This document shows, piece after piece, positions 1-7,489 of a stretch of 14,886 nucleotides of DNA. This DNA is from an uncultured Clostridia bacterium (GTDB taxonomy: Bacteria > Bacillota_A > Clostridia > TANB77 > CAG-508). Where the stretch lies: assembly GCA_947624715.1 (NCBI GenBank), contig CANQLO010000041.1, positions 1-14,886 on the forward strand, read 5' to 3'. Position 1 is the first letter of the stretch. The number at the start of each line of letters is the position of its first letter. Made by a program: the position numbers and the translations under genes. The notes under the pieces were generated by a model. That model saw only the letters and a list, made by a program, of their open reading frames with translations, did not search any database and was not told where the DNA came from.

Positions 1-1
1 T

Positions 2-970
2 TTAATAAATAATAGTAGGAATAGAGTATATAGTGTAGTAAATACAGAAATGCTTAACTTATATTGGAATATAGGAAAAGTTATAATGGAAATTCAACAA
101 GGAAATGTGAGAGCAAGCTATGGAGATGCTGTTTTACAAAAACTATCAGAAAAACTTACAAATGAATTTGGAAAAGGGTTTTCAGCTAGAAATCTGAGAA
201 CAATGAGAAGGTTTTATTTAATGTATCCAATTTGGAAAACAGTGTCTGCCAAATTAAGTTGGTCACATTATTTAGAACTAATCAAAATAGACGAAGAAAA
301 TAAAAGAAAATTTTATTTAAATGAATGTATTAATTCTAAATGGAGTGTTAGAGAACTACAAAGGCAAAGAGATTCACTATTATATGAAAGATTAACATTG
401 TCACAAAATAAAGAAAAAGTATTAGAATTAGCTGAAAAGGGACAGATATTAAAAACAGGAAAAGATTTAGTAAAAGATCCTTTTGTACTTGAATTCTTAG
501 ATATTAAAGAAAATACGGCATATTTAGAAAGTGACTTAGAAAAGAACATATTAGAACATTTAAAAGAATTTTTACTAGAACTAGGTAGAGGATTTAGTTT
601 TGTAGGAAATCAAGTAAGATTAACACTAGAAGAAGATCATTTCTACCCTGATTTAGTTTTTTATAATAGATTAGTGAAATGTTTTGTAATAATAGATTTA
701 AAGATAGGGAAAATAACACATCAAGATATAGGGCAAATGCAAATGTATGTTAATTATTATGACAGAGAAATAAAAACTAATGATGAAAATCCTACTGTTG
801 GAATATTATTGAGTACTAATAAAAATAAAACTGTTGTTAAGTATACTTTACCTGAAAATAATGAAACTATATTTGCATCAGAATACAAACTACATTTACC
901 TACTGAAGAAGAATTGATTGAAGCAATAGAAGAAGAAAAAAAGAATTTAGAATTAAATGAAGATAAATAA
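2..970 (+). CDS. YhcG/DUF1016-type PD-(D/E)XK nuclease, 5' end outside window
   Basis: The frame is open from base 2, so the ATG at 50 is probably internal: the preceding codons read ...VYSVVNTEM, which fits the conserved DUF1016 opening (VN-E-hLYW-IG). The N-terminal part ([33 protein letters not shown]) is the helical DUF1016 N-domain. The C-terminal half is the nuclease fold, with D201 in YPDLVFY and D216-x-K218 in IIDLK (numbered from the ATG at 50), followed by the conserved [11 protein letters not shown]. About 322 residues are visible and the family is roughly 340-380, so only a short N-terminus is missing. Family members are putative nucleases often found in accessory or defence regions, but the substrate is not established. 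uvrB starts 17 bases after the stop and may be co-transcribed. Family assignment is firm; function is inferred. Confidence 0.85.
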   Translation, partial: LINNSRNRVYSVVNTEMLNLYWNIGKVIMEIQQGNVRASYGDAVLQKLSEKLTNEFGKGFSARNLRTMRRFYLMYPIWKTVSAKLSWSHYLELIKIDEENKRKFYLNECINSKWSVRELQRQRDSLLYERLTLSQNKEKVLELAEKGQILKTGKDLVKDPFVLEFLDIKENTAYLESDLEKNILEHLKEFLLELGRGFSFVGNQVRLTLEEDHFYPDLVFYNRLVKCFVIIDLKIGKITHQDIGQMQMYVNYYDREIKTNDENPTVGILLSTNKNKTVVKYTLPENNETIFASEYKLHLPTEEELIEAIEEEKKNLELNEDK

Positions 971-987
971 GAATGAAGGAAGGAAAA

Positions 988-2950
988 ATGTTTGAATTAG
1001 TATCAAATTATAAGCCAACTGGCGACCAGCCACAAGCAATAGAATATTTAAGTAATGGAATAAAAGAAGGCAAGAAATTCCAGACGCTTCTAGGAGTTAC
1101 AGGCTCACGGAAAAACTTTTACAATGGCAAATATAATTGAAAAAGTACAAAAACCAACACTCGTTTTAGCACACAATAAGACACTAGCAGGACAACTTTA
1201 TAGTGAATTTAAAGAGTTTTTTCCAAATAATAATGTTGAGTATTTTGTATCTTATTATGACTATTACCAACCAGAAGCTTATGTACCATCATCAGATACA
1301 TATATTGAGAAAGATGCTTCAATAAATGATGAAATAGACAAATTAAGACACTCAGCAACTGCATCTCTTTTTGAAACAAGAGATGTTATAATTGTTGCCT
1401 CTGTTTCGTGCATATATGGATTAGGAGATCCTATTGATTATGAAAATATGATAATTTCTCTAAGACCAGGAATGCAGAAAGAAAGAAATGAATTATTAAA
1501 AAAATTAATTAGTCTTCAATATACAAGAAATGAACTAGATTTTAAAAGAGGAACTTTTAGAGCAAAAGGTGATGTAGTTGAAATATACCCATCTGATGAA
1601 AGTGAAACTGCAGTTAGAGTTAGTTTTTGGGGAGATGAAATAGAAAAGATAGAAACAATAAATCCTTTAACAGGAAAAGTTGAAGGAACTAGAAATCATG
1701 TTATGATTTTCCCAAACTCACACTATGTAACAACAGAAGATAAAATGCAAAGAGCAATACAGAAAATACAAGAGGAATTACAAGAAAGAATAAAATATTT
1801 TAAAGACAATGGAAAATTATTAGAAGCACAGAGAATAGAAGAAAGAACCAATTTTGATTTAGAGATGATGAAAGAAACGGGCTTTTGCCAAGGAATAGAA
1901 AATTATTCAAGACACATAAGTGGTAGAGAGCCGGGAAGCAGTCCATTTACATTATTTGATTATTTTCCAAAAGATTTTCTATTATTAGTTGATGAATCAC
2001 ATGCTACAATTCCACAAGTAAGAGCTATGTACAATGGAGATAGAGCAAGAAAAGAAACATTAGTTGAATATGGATTTAGACTTCCTTCTGCTTTTGATAA
2101 TAGACCTCTTAAATTTGAAGAATTTGAACAAAGAATAAATCAAGCTATATTTGTAAGTGCTACTCCTGCTGAGTATGAAAAAGAACATTCAAAAGATAGG
2201 ATTGTAGAACAAATTATAAGACCAACAGGATTACTAGATCCTAAAATAGAAGTTAAGCCAGTTGAAAATCAGATAGATGATTTGATTGCAGAAATAGCTG
2301 AGAGAACTAAAAAGAATGAAAGGGTATTAGTTACTACATTAACTAAAAAAATGGCAGAAGATTTAACTAAATATCTAGCAGGACTAGATATTAAAGTAAG
2401 GTATATGCATTCTGATATTAAAGCATTAGAAAGAATGGAAATAATAAGAGATTTACGTATGGGTAAATTTGATGTTTTAGTTGGAATAAATCTTTTAAGA
2501 GAAGGATTAGACATACCAGAAGTTTCATTAGTTGCGATTCTTGATGCAGATAAAGAAGGGTTCTTACGTTCAGAAAGATCATTAGTGCAAACAATTGGAC
2601 GTGCTGCTAGAAATACTGATGGAAAAGTAATAATGTATGCTGATGAACTAACTGACTCAATGGATAAAGCTATATCTGAAACAAATAGAAGAAGAAAAAT
2701 ACAAGAAGAATATAATATAAAAAATAATATTACTCCAAAGACTATACAAAAAGAAATAAGAGAAACAATAAAAGCAACATATCAAGTAGAAGAAAACACT
2801 ACTTCAACAATATTAAATAAAGATGAAAGCTTAGAAGATGCAATAAATAGATTAACAAATGAGATGATAAATTATGCACAAAATCTAGAGTTCGAAAAAG
2901 CAGCAGAAGTGCGTGATAAGATTAAGGAATTAGAAAATTTAGTGCAATAA
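988..2950 (+). CDS. uvrB: UvrABC system protein B, frameshifted in the Walker A motif
   Basis: This is the damage-verifying helicase subunit of nucleotide excision repair, which receives DNA from UvrA and recruits UvrC. Translation starts at ATG 988 ([20 protein letters not shown]), with AAGGAAGG at 976-983. After codon 40 the frame is lost: an extra C at 1108 changes GGC TCA GGA AAA ACT into GGC TCA CGG AAA AAC, and a stop follows at once. Removing that base gives the P-loop GVTGSGKT (residues 36-43) and a 653-residue protein of normal length. The second frame, 1109-2950, carries the hairpin motif [12 protein letters not shown] (about 89-100), DESHA (about 335), helicase motif QTIGRAARN (about 534) and a C-terminal UVR domain ending [12 protein letters not shown]. 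Starting at the in-frame ATG 1124 would delete the ATP-binding loop, so that product should be inactive. The cause is either a sequencing or assembly error or a real recent mutation; nothing else in the gene is decayed. Confidence 0.93.
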
Positions 2951-3007
2951 AATTAAGAACTACAAAATTTAGTACAAAAAATTAAGAAATTAGAAAATTT
3001 AATATAG
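2921..3007 (+). repeat. Three degenerate tandem copies of the uvrB 3' end
   Basis: Units are 2921-2951, 2952-2980 and 2981-3007 (31, 29 and 27 bases). Each begins ATTAAG and contains a version of AATTAGAAAATTTA. Units 1 and 3 match at 22 of their first 23 bases. Unit 1 encodes the last residues of UvrB (IKELENLVQ) and its stop; unit 3 would read IKKLENLI and then TAG. The array therefore looks like a tandem duplication of the gene's tail that lies outside the present reading frame. Confidence 0.75.
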
Positions 3008-3012
3008 TGAAT

Positions 3013-3051
3013 AAATAAGATAATGATTAGTAAATTGTTATCTTATTTTTT
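3013..3051 (+). terminator. Rho-independent terminator after uvrB
   Basis: An 11-bp AT-rich stem pairs 3013-3023 (AAATAAGATAA) with 3038-3048 (TTATCTTATTT) around a 14-base loop, and T residues continue to 3051. It separates uvrB from cysE. Because the stem has only one G-C pair it may be weak. Confidence 0.6.
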
Positions 3052-3116
3052 CTATGAAATTCAAGAAATTTTTTCACAAAATAAAAAATAAAACATAATT
3101 TATTACAGGTGATATT

Positions 3117-3638
3117 ATGTTTAAAGTTTTTGCAGAATTGTTTGAAGATGCTAAAAATATTGCAAGTAAAGATCCAGCAAGTAGAAATGTTTTAGAAGTA
3201 ATGATTTTATATCCAGGATTTCATATTTTATTATTTTATAGATTATCTCATTTTTTATATGAGCATAAATTATTTTTTATAGCAAGGCTAGTGTCGCAAA
3301 TTGGACGTTTTTTTACTGGAATAGAGATACATCCAGGAGTTAAAATTGGCAGAAGGCTATTTATTGACCATGGTATGGGAATTGTAATAGGAGAAACAGC
3401 TACAATTGGAAATGACTGCACAATATATCATGGAGCTACATTAGGTGGAACAGGAAAGGATAGATTCAAAAGACATCCTGATATTGGAAATAACGTAATG
3501 GTTGGAGCAGGGAGTAAAATATTAGGACCAATTAAAATAGGCGATAATGTAAAAATAGGAGCAGGAGCTGTAGTAGTAAAGAATGTTGAAAGTAACTGTA
3601 CAGTTATTGGGTTTGGAAAAATAATAAATAAAATATAA
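3117..3638 (+). CDS. cysE: Serine O-acetyltransferase, short form
   Basis: CysE transfers acetyl from acetyl-CoA to L-serine, giving O-acetylserine, the precursor for cysteine synthesis in the cytoplasm. The 173-residue protein has the N-terminal helical segment (about 1-60, with [18 protein letters not shown]) and then a left-handed beta-helix of hexapeptide repeats (about 68-165: [29 protein letters not shown]). The catalytic Asp-His pair is D84-H85 in FIDHGMG, and H120 lies in the KRHPDIG loop. ATG 3117 follows AGGTGAT at 3107-3113. It is shorter than the well-known longer CysE proteins and stops just after the beta-helix. The end reads [11 protein letters not shown] where relatives usually have a VG-V/I-P-A/G-K-type turn. 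Its position upstream of suf fits sulfur supply, but a tRNA on the other strand lies between. No good promoter was identified for it. Confidence 0.9.
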   Translation: MFKVFAELFEDAKNIASKDPASRNVLEVMILYPGFHILLFYRLSHFLYEHKLFFIARLVSQIGRFFTGIEIHPGVKIGRRLFIDHGMGIVIGETATIGNDCTIYHGATLGGTGKDRFKRHPDIGNNVMVGAGSKILGPIKIGDNVKIGAGAVVVKNVESNCTVIGFGKIINKI

Positions 3639-3765
3639 AACTTCTATGCTCCATAGCTGTATTAGTATCAATCTTAGCTATGATATTTAAATTTAAATAC
3701 GATTATGCTATAATTATTGGATTTATAGAAATAAAACTAATAGAATCTTATAAGAACACTCAGAT
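3639..3765. other. Intergenic stretch with possible decayed membrane-protein remnant and alternative hairpins
   Basis: The interval between cysE and the tRNA has no gene with a usable start. One + frame (open from 3632 to the stop at 3806) reads like protein, with a hydrophobic stretch SIAVLVSILAMIF and then YDYAIIIGFIEIKLIES. Its first ATG, at 3680, has no Shine-Dalgarno sequence, and the frame runs into the tRNA gene. It may be the remnant of a small membrane protein, or chance. CATAG at 3652-3656 can pair either with CTATG just upstream or, extended to CATAGCT, with AGCTATG at about 3677-3683. There is no U-tract, so no terminator is called. Confidence 0.3.
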
Positions 3766-3848
3766 TGGTACCGATAGTGGGACTCGAACCCACATGATTT
3801 CTCGCTAGATTTTGAGTCTAGTGCGTCTACCAGTTCCGCCATATCGGC
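3766..3848 (-). tRNA. tRNA-Leu (anticodon CAA)
   Basis: Read on the - strand, the gene begins GCCGATATGGCGG and ends TATCGGTACCA. The acceptor stem GCCGATA pairs with TATCGGT (G1-U72 wobble), followed by discriminator A and an encoded CCA. The D-arm AACTGGTAGACGC, the anticodon stem CTAGA/TCTAG around loop CTCAAAA (anticodon CAA, reading UUG), a long variable arm and the T-arm GTGGG-TTCGAGT-CCCAC are all present. It is class II with a long variable arm, as expected for leucine, and 83 bases including CCA. Confidence 0.95.
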
Positions 3849-3871
3849 ATATGAAATTACATATACATATT

Positions 3872-3900
3872 ATATTAGCATACAAATAAAAAAAAGTCTA
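3872..3900 (-). promoter_or_regulatory. Probable promoter of tRNA-Leu(CAA)
   Basis: On the - strand, TAGACT (plus 3895-3900) lies 17 bases from TAATAT (plus 3872-3877), which is 24 bases upstream of the tRNA 5' end. The -35 box matches TTGACA at only four of six positions. A TATAAT (plus 3869-3874) overlaps the -10 region and could serve instead. Confidence 0.4.
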
Positions 3901-3929
3901 GCAAAATCATAAATATTTTTTGTATTTCA

Positions 3930-3958
3930 TTGACAAAATAAGTGTATCATGGTAATAT
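3930..3958 (+). promoter_or_regulatory. Probable promoter of the suf operon
   Basis: A consensus TTGACA at 3930-3935 is followed by a 17-base spacer and TAATAT at 3953-3958. Transcription would start near 3965, giving a leader of about 136 bases before sufC. No recognised riboswitch or T-box was seen in that leader. Confidence 0.7.
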
Positions 3959-3964
3959 TATAAT

Positions 3965-3980
3965 GTTAGACAAATCTAAC
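3965..3980. promoter_or_regulatory. Palindrome at the suf transcription start, candidate operator
   Basis: GTTAGA-CAAA-TCTAAC is a perfect 6-bp inverted repeat with a 4-base centre, beginning seven bases after the -10 box. A dyad there could be a repressor site (suf operons are often controlled by Rrf2-family regulators such as IscR), or it could form a 5'-terminal hairpin that protects the mRNA. TTTTT follows, but a terminator this close to the start is unlikely. No regulator gene is in the window. Confidence 0.4.
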
Positions 3981-4100
3981 TTTTTAAATATTTTTTATGA
4001 AAGCCAATATTAAAGATGACAGACTTATTAAAAATAGTATAAGTTAGAATAAAGTTTATGGATTTTCTAAAAATTCAAATAAAATTAAGGAATAAGCAAA

Positions 4101-4835
4101 ATGGAATTATTAAATATTAAAGATTTATATACAAATGCAGGAGAAAAAGAAATATTAAAAGGATTAAATTTAAAAATAAATAAGGGTGAAGTTCATGTAA
4201 TAATGGGACCTAATGGAGCTGGAAAGTCAACATTAGCAAATATTATTTTAAATAATCCTCAATACAAAATTACTAGTGGTGAAATTGAATTTAATGGTGA
4301 AAATATTAAGGGATTAAAAACAGATGAAATTGCTAAAAAGGGAATTTTTTTGTCATTTCAGACACCAGAGGAAGTTCCGGGAATCTCAGTTACTAACTTT
4401 TTAAAAGCTGCAAAAACAGCAAGAGATAATGAGCAAGTAAAAATATTTAGTTTTAAGAAAGAACTTGAAGAAAATATGAAGAAGTTAAATATGAATCCTT
4501 CATATAGTACAAGAGATTTAAATGTTGGATTTTCTGGTGGAGAAAAAAAGAAAGACGAGATTCTACAAATGCTTACATTAAATCCAAAACTAGCAATATT
4601 AGATGAAACAGATTCTGGATTAGATGTTGATGCAATTAAAACTGTATCAAAAGGAATTAGTATGTATAAAACAGATGAAAATGCAGTTTTAATAATAACT
4701 CATGGAACTAAAATTTTACAAGAAATAAAAGTAGATTATGTTCATATTTTAGTTGATGGTAAAATAATTAAAACAGGTGATAGCTCTTTAGCAAATACAA
4801 TAGAAAAAGAAGGATATGCAAGTTTTACAAAATAA
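4101..4835 (+). CDS. sufC: Fe-S cluster assembly ATPase SufC
   Basis: SufC is the ABC-type ATPase of the SufBCD scaffold. It is cytoplasmic, has no membrane partner, and uses ATP to drive conformational change during cluster assembly. The 244-residue protein has Walker A GPNGAGKS (36-43), a Q-loop in LSFQTPEEVPGIS, the signature FSGGEKKKDE, Walker B LAILDETDSGLD and the switch histidine in IITHGTKIL. FSGGE replaces the usual ABC signature LSGGQ, and the DSGLD end of Walker B is typical of SufC rather than of transporters. ATG 4101 follows AAGGAA at 4087-4092. It is the first gene of sufCBDSU. The gap to sufB is long (153 bases) and filled with repeats, unlike the tight joins common in suf operons. 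Confidence 0.96.
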   Translation: MELLNIKDLYTNAGEKEILKGLNLKINKGEVHVIMGPNGAGKSTLANIILNNPQYKITSGEIEFNGENIKGLKTDEIAKKGIFLSFQTPEEVPGISVTNFLKAAKTARDNEQVKIFSFKKELEENMKKLNMNPSYSTRDLNVGFSGGEKKKDEILQMLTLNPKLAILDETDSGLDVDAIKTVSKGISMYKTDENAVLIITHGTKILQEIKVDYVHILVDGKIIKTGDSSLANTIEKEGYASFTK

Positions 4836-4860
4836 AAGACAAGCTTAATGTAATCATTGC

Positions 4861-4983
4861 TTAAAATTACAAGATAAGAGAAAAAACTAAATTGCTAGCT
4901 ACAAGAAGGTAAAATTGAAAACTACGAGAAAATTTAAATTACACGTTACCAAAAAAAGATTTAATTGCAAATTACGAAAGGAT
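4861..4983 (+). repeat. Degenerate tandem repeats in the sufC-sufB spacer carrying Shine-Dalgarno-like segments
   Basis: Five related units of 22-27 bases lie end to end: 4861-4887, 4888-4909, 4910-4933, 4934-4960 and 4961-4983. The shared pattern is roughly TAAATTGCAAACTACGAGAA followed by A/G-rich bases. The last unit contains the actual sufB ribosome binding site (AAAGGA), and unit 2 ends in AAGAAGG, a second SD-like sequence with no start codon at a suitable distance. The first unit is the most diverged. Confidence 0.6.
4977..4982 (+). promoter_or_regulatory. Ribosome binding site fixing the sufB start
   Basis: AAAGGA lies six bases before ATG 4989. The same frame is open back to a TTG at 4965, but that codon has no suitable SD spacing and the AAAGGA would fall inside the coding region. 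ATG 4989 is therefore preferred. Confidence 0.75.
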
Positions 4984-4988
4984 TTGAG

Positions 4989-6386
4989 ATGTCAAAGACT
5001 AAGGTAGAAGAATTTAATAGAAACATATATGATATAAAAAATAAAGATGAATACAGCTATAAGACAATTGGCTTAACACCTGATGTTATTAAAGATATAT
5101 CTAAACAAAAAAATGAGCCTAAATGGATGCTTGATTTAAGGCTAAAAGCATTGGAAATCTATGAAAAGTTGGAAATGCCAACATGGGGACCTGATTTAAG
5201 TGAATTAGATATGAGTAAAATAGCAACATATGTTAGACCAAAAACAGACATGAAAAAATCTTGGTCTGATGTACCAGATGATATAAAAAATACTTTTGAT
5301 AGCTTAGGAATTCCAGAGGCAGAAAAAGAGTCTTTAGCTGGAGTTGGAGCACAATATGATTCTGAGATAGTATACCATAGTATTAAAGATGAACTAGTGA
5401 AACAAGGTGTAATATATACTGATTTTGATACAGCAGTTAAAGAATATCCTGATTTGATTAAAGAATATTTTACAAAATGTGTACCAATAACAGACCACAA
5501 ATTTATTGCACTTCATTATGCAGTTTGGTCGGGTGGTTCTTTTGTATATGTGCCAAAAGGCGTAAAAGTTAATATTCCGCTTCAATCATATTTTAGACTA
5601 AATGCACCAGGAGCAGGACAGTTTGAACATACATTAATAATTGTAGATGAGGGTTCATCACTTCAATTTATAGAAGGATGTTCTGCACCAAAGTATAATG
5701 AAATAAATCTTCATGCTGGATGTGTTGAATTATTTGTAAAAGAAGATAGCTTTTTAAGATATTCTACAATAGAAAACTGGTCAAAAAATATGATGAACTT
5801 AAATACTAAAAAAGTTGTTGTAGAGAAAAATGGAAAAATAGAATGGGTAACAGGTTCATTTGGTTCTAAAATATCAATGCTTTATCCAATGAGTATTTTA
5901 AATGGTGAAAACGCTAAATGTGAATTTACAGGAATTTCTTTTGCAGGAAAAGGACAAAACCTAGATACTGGACTTAAGATAGTCCATAATGCAGAAAATA
6001 CATCATCTGTTGTAAATTCAAAATCAATATCAAAAGATGGAGGAGCATGTACATTTAGAAGTAACGTAAATATTAGACCAGGAGCTAAAAATTCAAAAGT
6101 CACAGTATCTTGTGAATCTCTTATGTTAGATAGCATTTCTCGTTCTGATACAATACCAACTAATAATATAGAAAATGAAGATGTAGAATTTTCACATGAA
6201 GCTAAAATAGGAAAAATATCAGACCAAGCTATATTTTATTTAATGACAAGAGGAATATCAGAAGAAGAAGCAAGAGCGATGATAGTAAGAGGATTTGCAG
6301 ACCCAATTTCTAAAGCACTTCCACTTGAGTATGCAGTTGAAATGAATAACTTGATAAACTTAGAATTAGAAGGAAGTATAGGTTAA
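4989..6386 (+). CDS. sufB: Fe-S cluster scaffold protein SufB
   Basis: SufB is the core scaffold that, with SufC and SufD, receives sulfur and iron and builds nascent Fe-S clusters. From ATG 4989 the protein has 465 residues, normal for the family. The N-terminal region (1-110) includes PTWGPDLSELD. SufB-specific blocks follow: GVGAQYDSEIVYH (about 118-130), HYAVWSGGSFVYVPKGV (176-192), a beta-helix core including GAGQFEHTLIIVDEGSSL and EGCSAP (C231), and the C-terminal block SRSDTIPTNNIE...EFSHEAKIGKISDQAIFYLMTRG (384-422). ARAMIVRGFADPI near the end is typical. It sits second in the operon, whereas in Bacillus sufB is last (sufCDSUB). No frame damage was seen. SufB is told apart from SufD by length and the N-terminal block. 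Confidence 0.96.
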   Translation: MSKTKVEEFNRNIYDIKNKDEYSYKTIGLTPDVIKDISKQKNEPKWMLDLRLKALEIYEKLEMPTWGPDLSELDMSKIATYVRPKTDMKKSWSDVPDDIKNTFDSLGIPEAEKESLAGVGAQYDSEIVYHSIKDELVKQGVIYTDFDTAVKEYPDLIKEYFTKCVPITDHKFIALHYAVWSGGSFVYVPKGVKVNIPLQSYFRLNAPGAGQFEHTLIIVDEGSSLQFIEGCSAPKYNEINLHAGCVELFVKEDSFLRYSTIENWSKNMMNLNTKKVVVEKNGKIEWVTGSFGSKISMLYPMSILNGENAKCEFTGISFAGKGQNLDTGLKIVHNAENTSSVVNSKSISKDGGACTFRSNVNIRPGAKNSKVTVSCESLMLDSISRSDTIPTNNIENEDVEFSHEAKIGKISDQAIFYLMTRGISEEEARAMIVRGFADPISKALPLEYAVEMNNLINLELEGSIG

Positions 6387-6442
6387 AAAAAGTTTCATAT
6401 TTATTATACGAAAAAAATAAAAACAAAGGGGCAATAAAACTA

Positions 6443-7489
6443 ATGGAGAAATATACATTAAATCAAACACCGGTAAGAACAGCAAGAAATTTTGGAATAA
6501 ATAATATTGATTTAGAATTAGATATTCCGAAAGTAAAAGAGTTTGACAATGCTATGATAATGTCTTATGAAATGGACAAAATAGTTGTAGATAATGTTGG
6601 TATGGGAGTAGAATTATTTTCTAGAATAGGACTTGAATTAAATACAAATTACACTTTAAACATTACTGTTCCAGAAGGAATAAAGCTAACTAAACCGGTA
6701 GTTATAAATTTTGATTTTGATGATGATAACAGTATTCTTATTGATAGCATTAAAATAATAATGGAAAAAGATTCAAAGGCAGAATTCATATTAAGATATA
6801 CTGGTGAAAATGAAGAGAAATATTTTCATTATCTAAAACAAGAAACTTTTGCAAAGGATAATTCTAACCTTAAAGTAATAATTGCTAATATGTTAAGTAA
6901 GCAATCTGACAGCTTTATAGCAATAGAAAATAAAATAGAAAATAGTGCAAAAGTAGACTACATTTTGTTAGAGACAAGTGGTAAAACTAAGATTTCAAAT
7001 TATTATGCCAAGATGATAGGTGATTTTTCAGAAAATAATTTAAAAACAATTTATTTAGGAACAGATAAAGATGTAATTGACATAAACTATAATATAGAAG
7101 TTTATGGCAAGTCTAATAAATGTGATATAGAAGTACAAGGAGCAATAGGCGGAAAATCCCATAAAAACTTTAAAGGAACTATTGATTTTAAACAAGGATG
7201 TGAAAAATCAAAAGGCGTAGAAAATGAAAATTGTATGATATTATCTGATGAAGCAAAATCAAAATCTTTACCTATGCTTTTATGTAAAGAAGAAAATGTA
7301 GAGGGAGAACATGGAGTTTCATCAGGAAAAATAGATGAATCAAAATTGTTTTATATAATGACAAAAGGTATTTCTTATGAGGATAGCAAAAAGCTAATTG
7401 TAAAAGCTAATTTTAATAAAATAATTAAACGAATAAACGATGAAGAATTGGAAAACAAAATTATAGAACAAATAGACAATAATTTATAA
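6443..7489 (+). CDS. sufD: Fe-S cluster assembly protein SufD, short form
   Basis: SufD is the paralogue of SufB that pairs with it and SufC in the scaffold complex and is linked to iron acquisition. The protein is 348 residues, shorter than the roughly 420-440 of Bacillus and Enterobacteria, mostly through a reduced N-terminal region. It opens with LNQTPVRTARNFGINNIDLE, runs through a beta-strand-rich core, and ends with the family's conserved block: ILSDEAKSKSLPMLLC, EGEHGVSSGKIDESKLFYIMTKGIS. H290 corresponds to the conserved histidine of that block. ATG 6443 follows AAAGGGG at 6425-6431. The gap from sufB is 56 bases. The last codons and the stop are duplicated twice more in the following spacer. 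Confidence 0.92.
   Translation: MEKYTLNQTPVRTARNFGINNIDLELDIPKVKEFDNAMIMSYEMDKIVVDNVGMGVELFSRIGLELNTNYTLNITVPEGIKLTKPVVINFDFDDDNSILIDSIKIIMEKDSKAEFILRYTGENEEKYFHYLKQETFAKDNSNLKVIIANMLSKQSDSFIAIENKIENSAKVDYILLETSGKTKISNYYAKMIGDFSENNLKTIYLGTDKDVIDINYNIEVYGKSNKCDIEVQGAIGGKSHKNFKGTIDFKQGCEKSKGVENENCMILSDEAKSKSLPMLLCKEENVEGEHGVSSGKIDESKLFYIMTKGISYEDSKKLIVKANFNKIIKRINDEELENKIIEQIDNNL

Noticed and set aside
50..970. Start of the nuclease gene at ATG 50
   Set aside because: The frame stays open to the window edge, and the preceding residues fit the conserved DUF1016 start.
1102..1120. Programmed ribosomal frameshift in uvrB
   Set aside because: A +1 shift at TCA CGG would be needed, but the tRNA on TCA cannot re-pair well with CAC, there is no stop codon or stimulatory element at the site, and uvrB is not known to use frameshifting.
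3073..3101. Promoter for cysE (TTCACA, 17-base spacer, TAATTT)
   Set aside because: The -10 box matches poorly, and the predicted start would leave almost no leader before the ribosome binding site at 3107.
3997..4047. 16-codon leader ORF (MKANIKDDRLIKNSIS) in the suf leader
   Set aside because: No Shine-Dalgarno sequence before the ATG, no run of regulatory codons, and no terminator/antiterminator pair downstream.
3965..4100. Riboswitch or T-box in the suf leader
   Set aside because: No T-box sequence or known riboswitch core was seen; only the short dyad at the 5' end.
4861..4983. CRISPR-like array
   Set aside because: Units are contiguous and degenerate, with no unique spacers and no cas genes.
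4965..4988. Alternative TTG start for sufB at 4965
   Set aside because: It lacks a suitably placed SD, and the AAAGGA at 4977 with ATG 4989 gives a normal SufB N-terminus.
5159..6136. Several - strand open frames within sufB
   Set aside because: They overlap a clear coding gene, match no family I recognise and have Cys/Phe/Ser-rich shadow composition.
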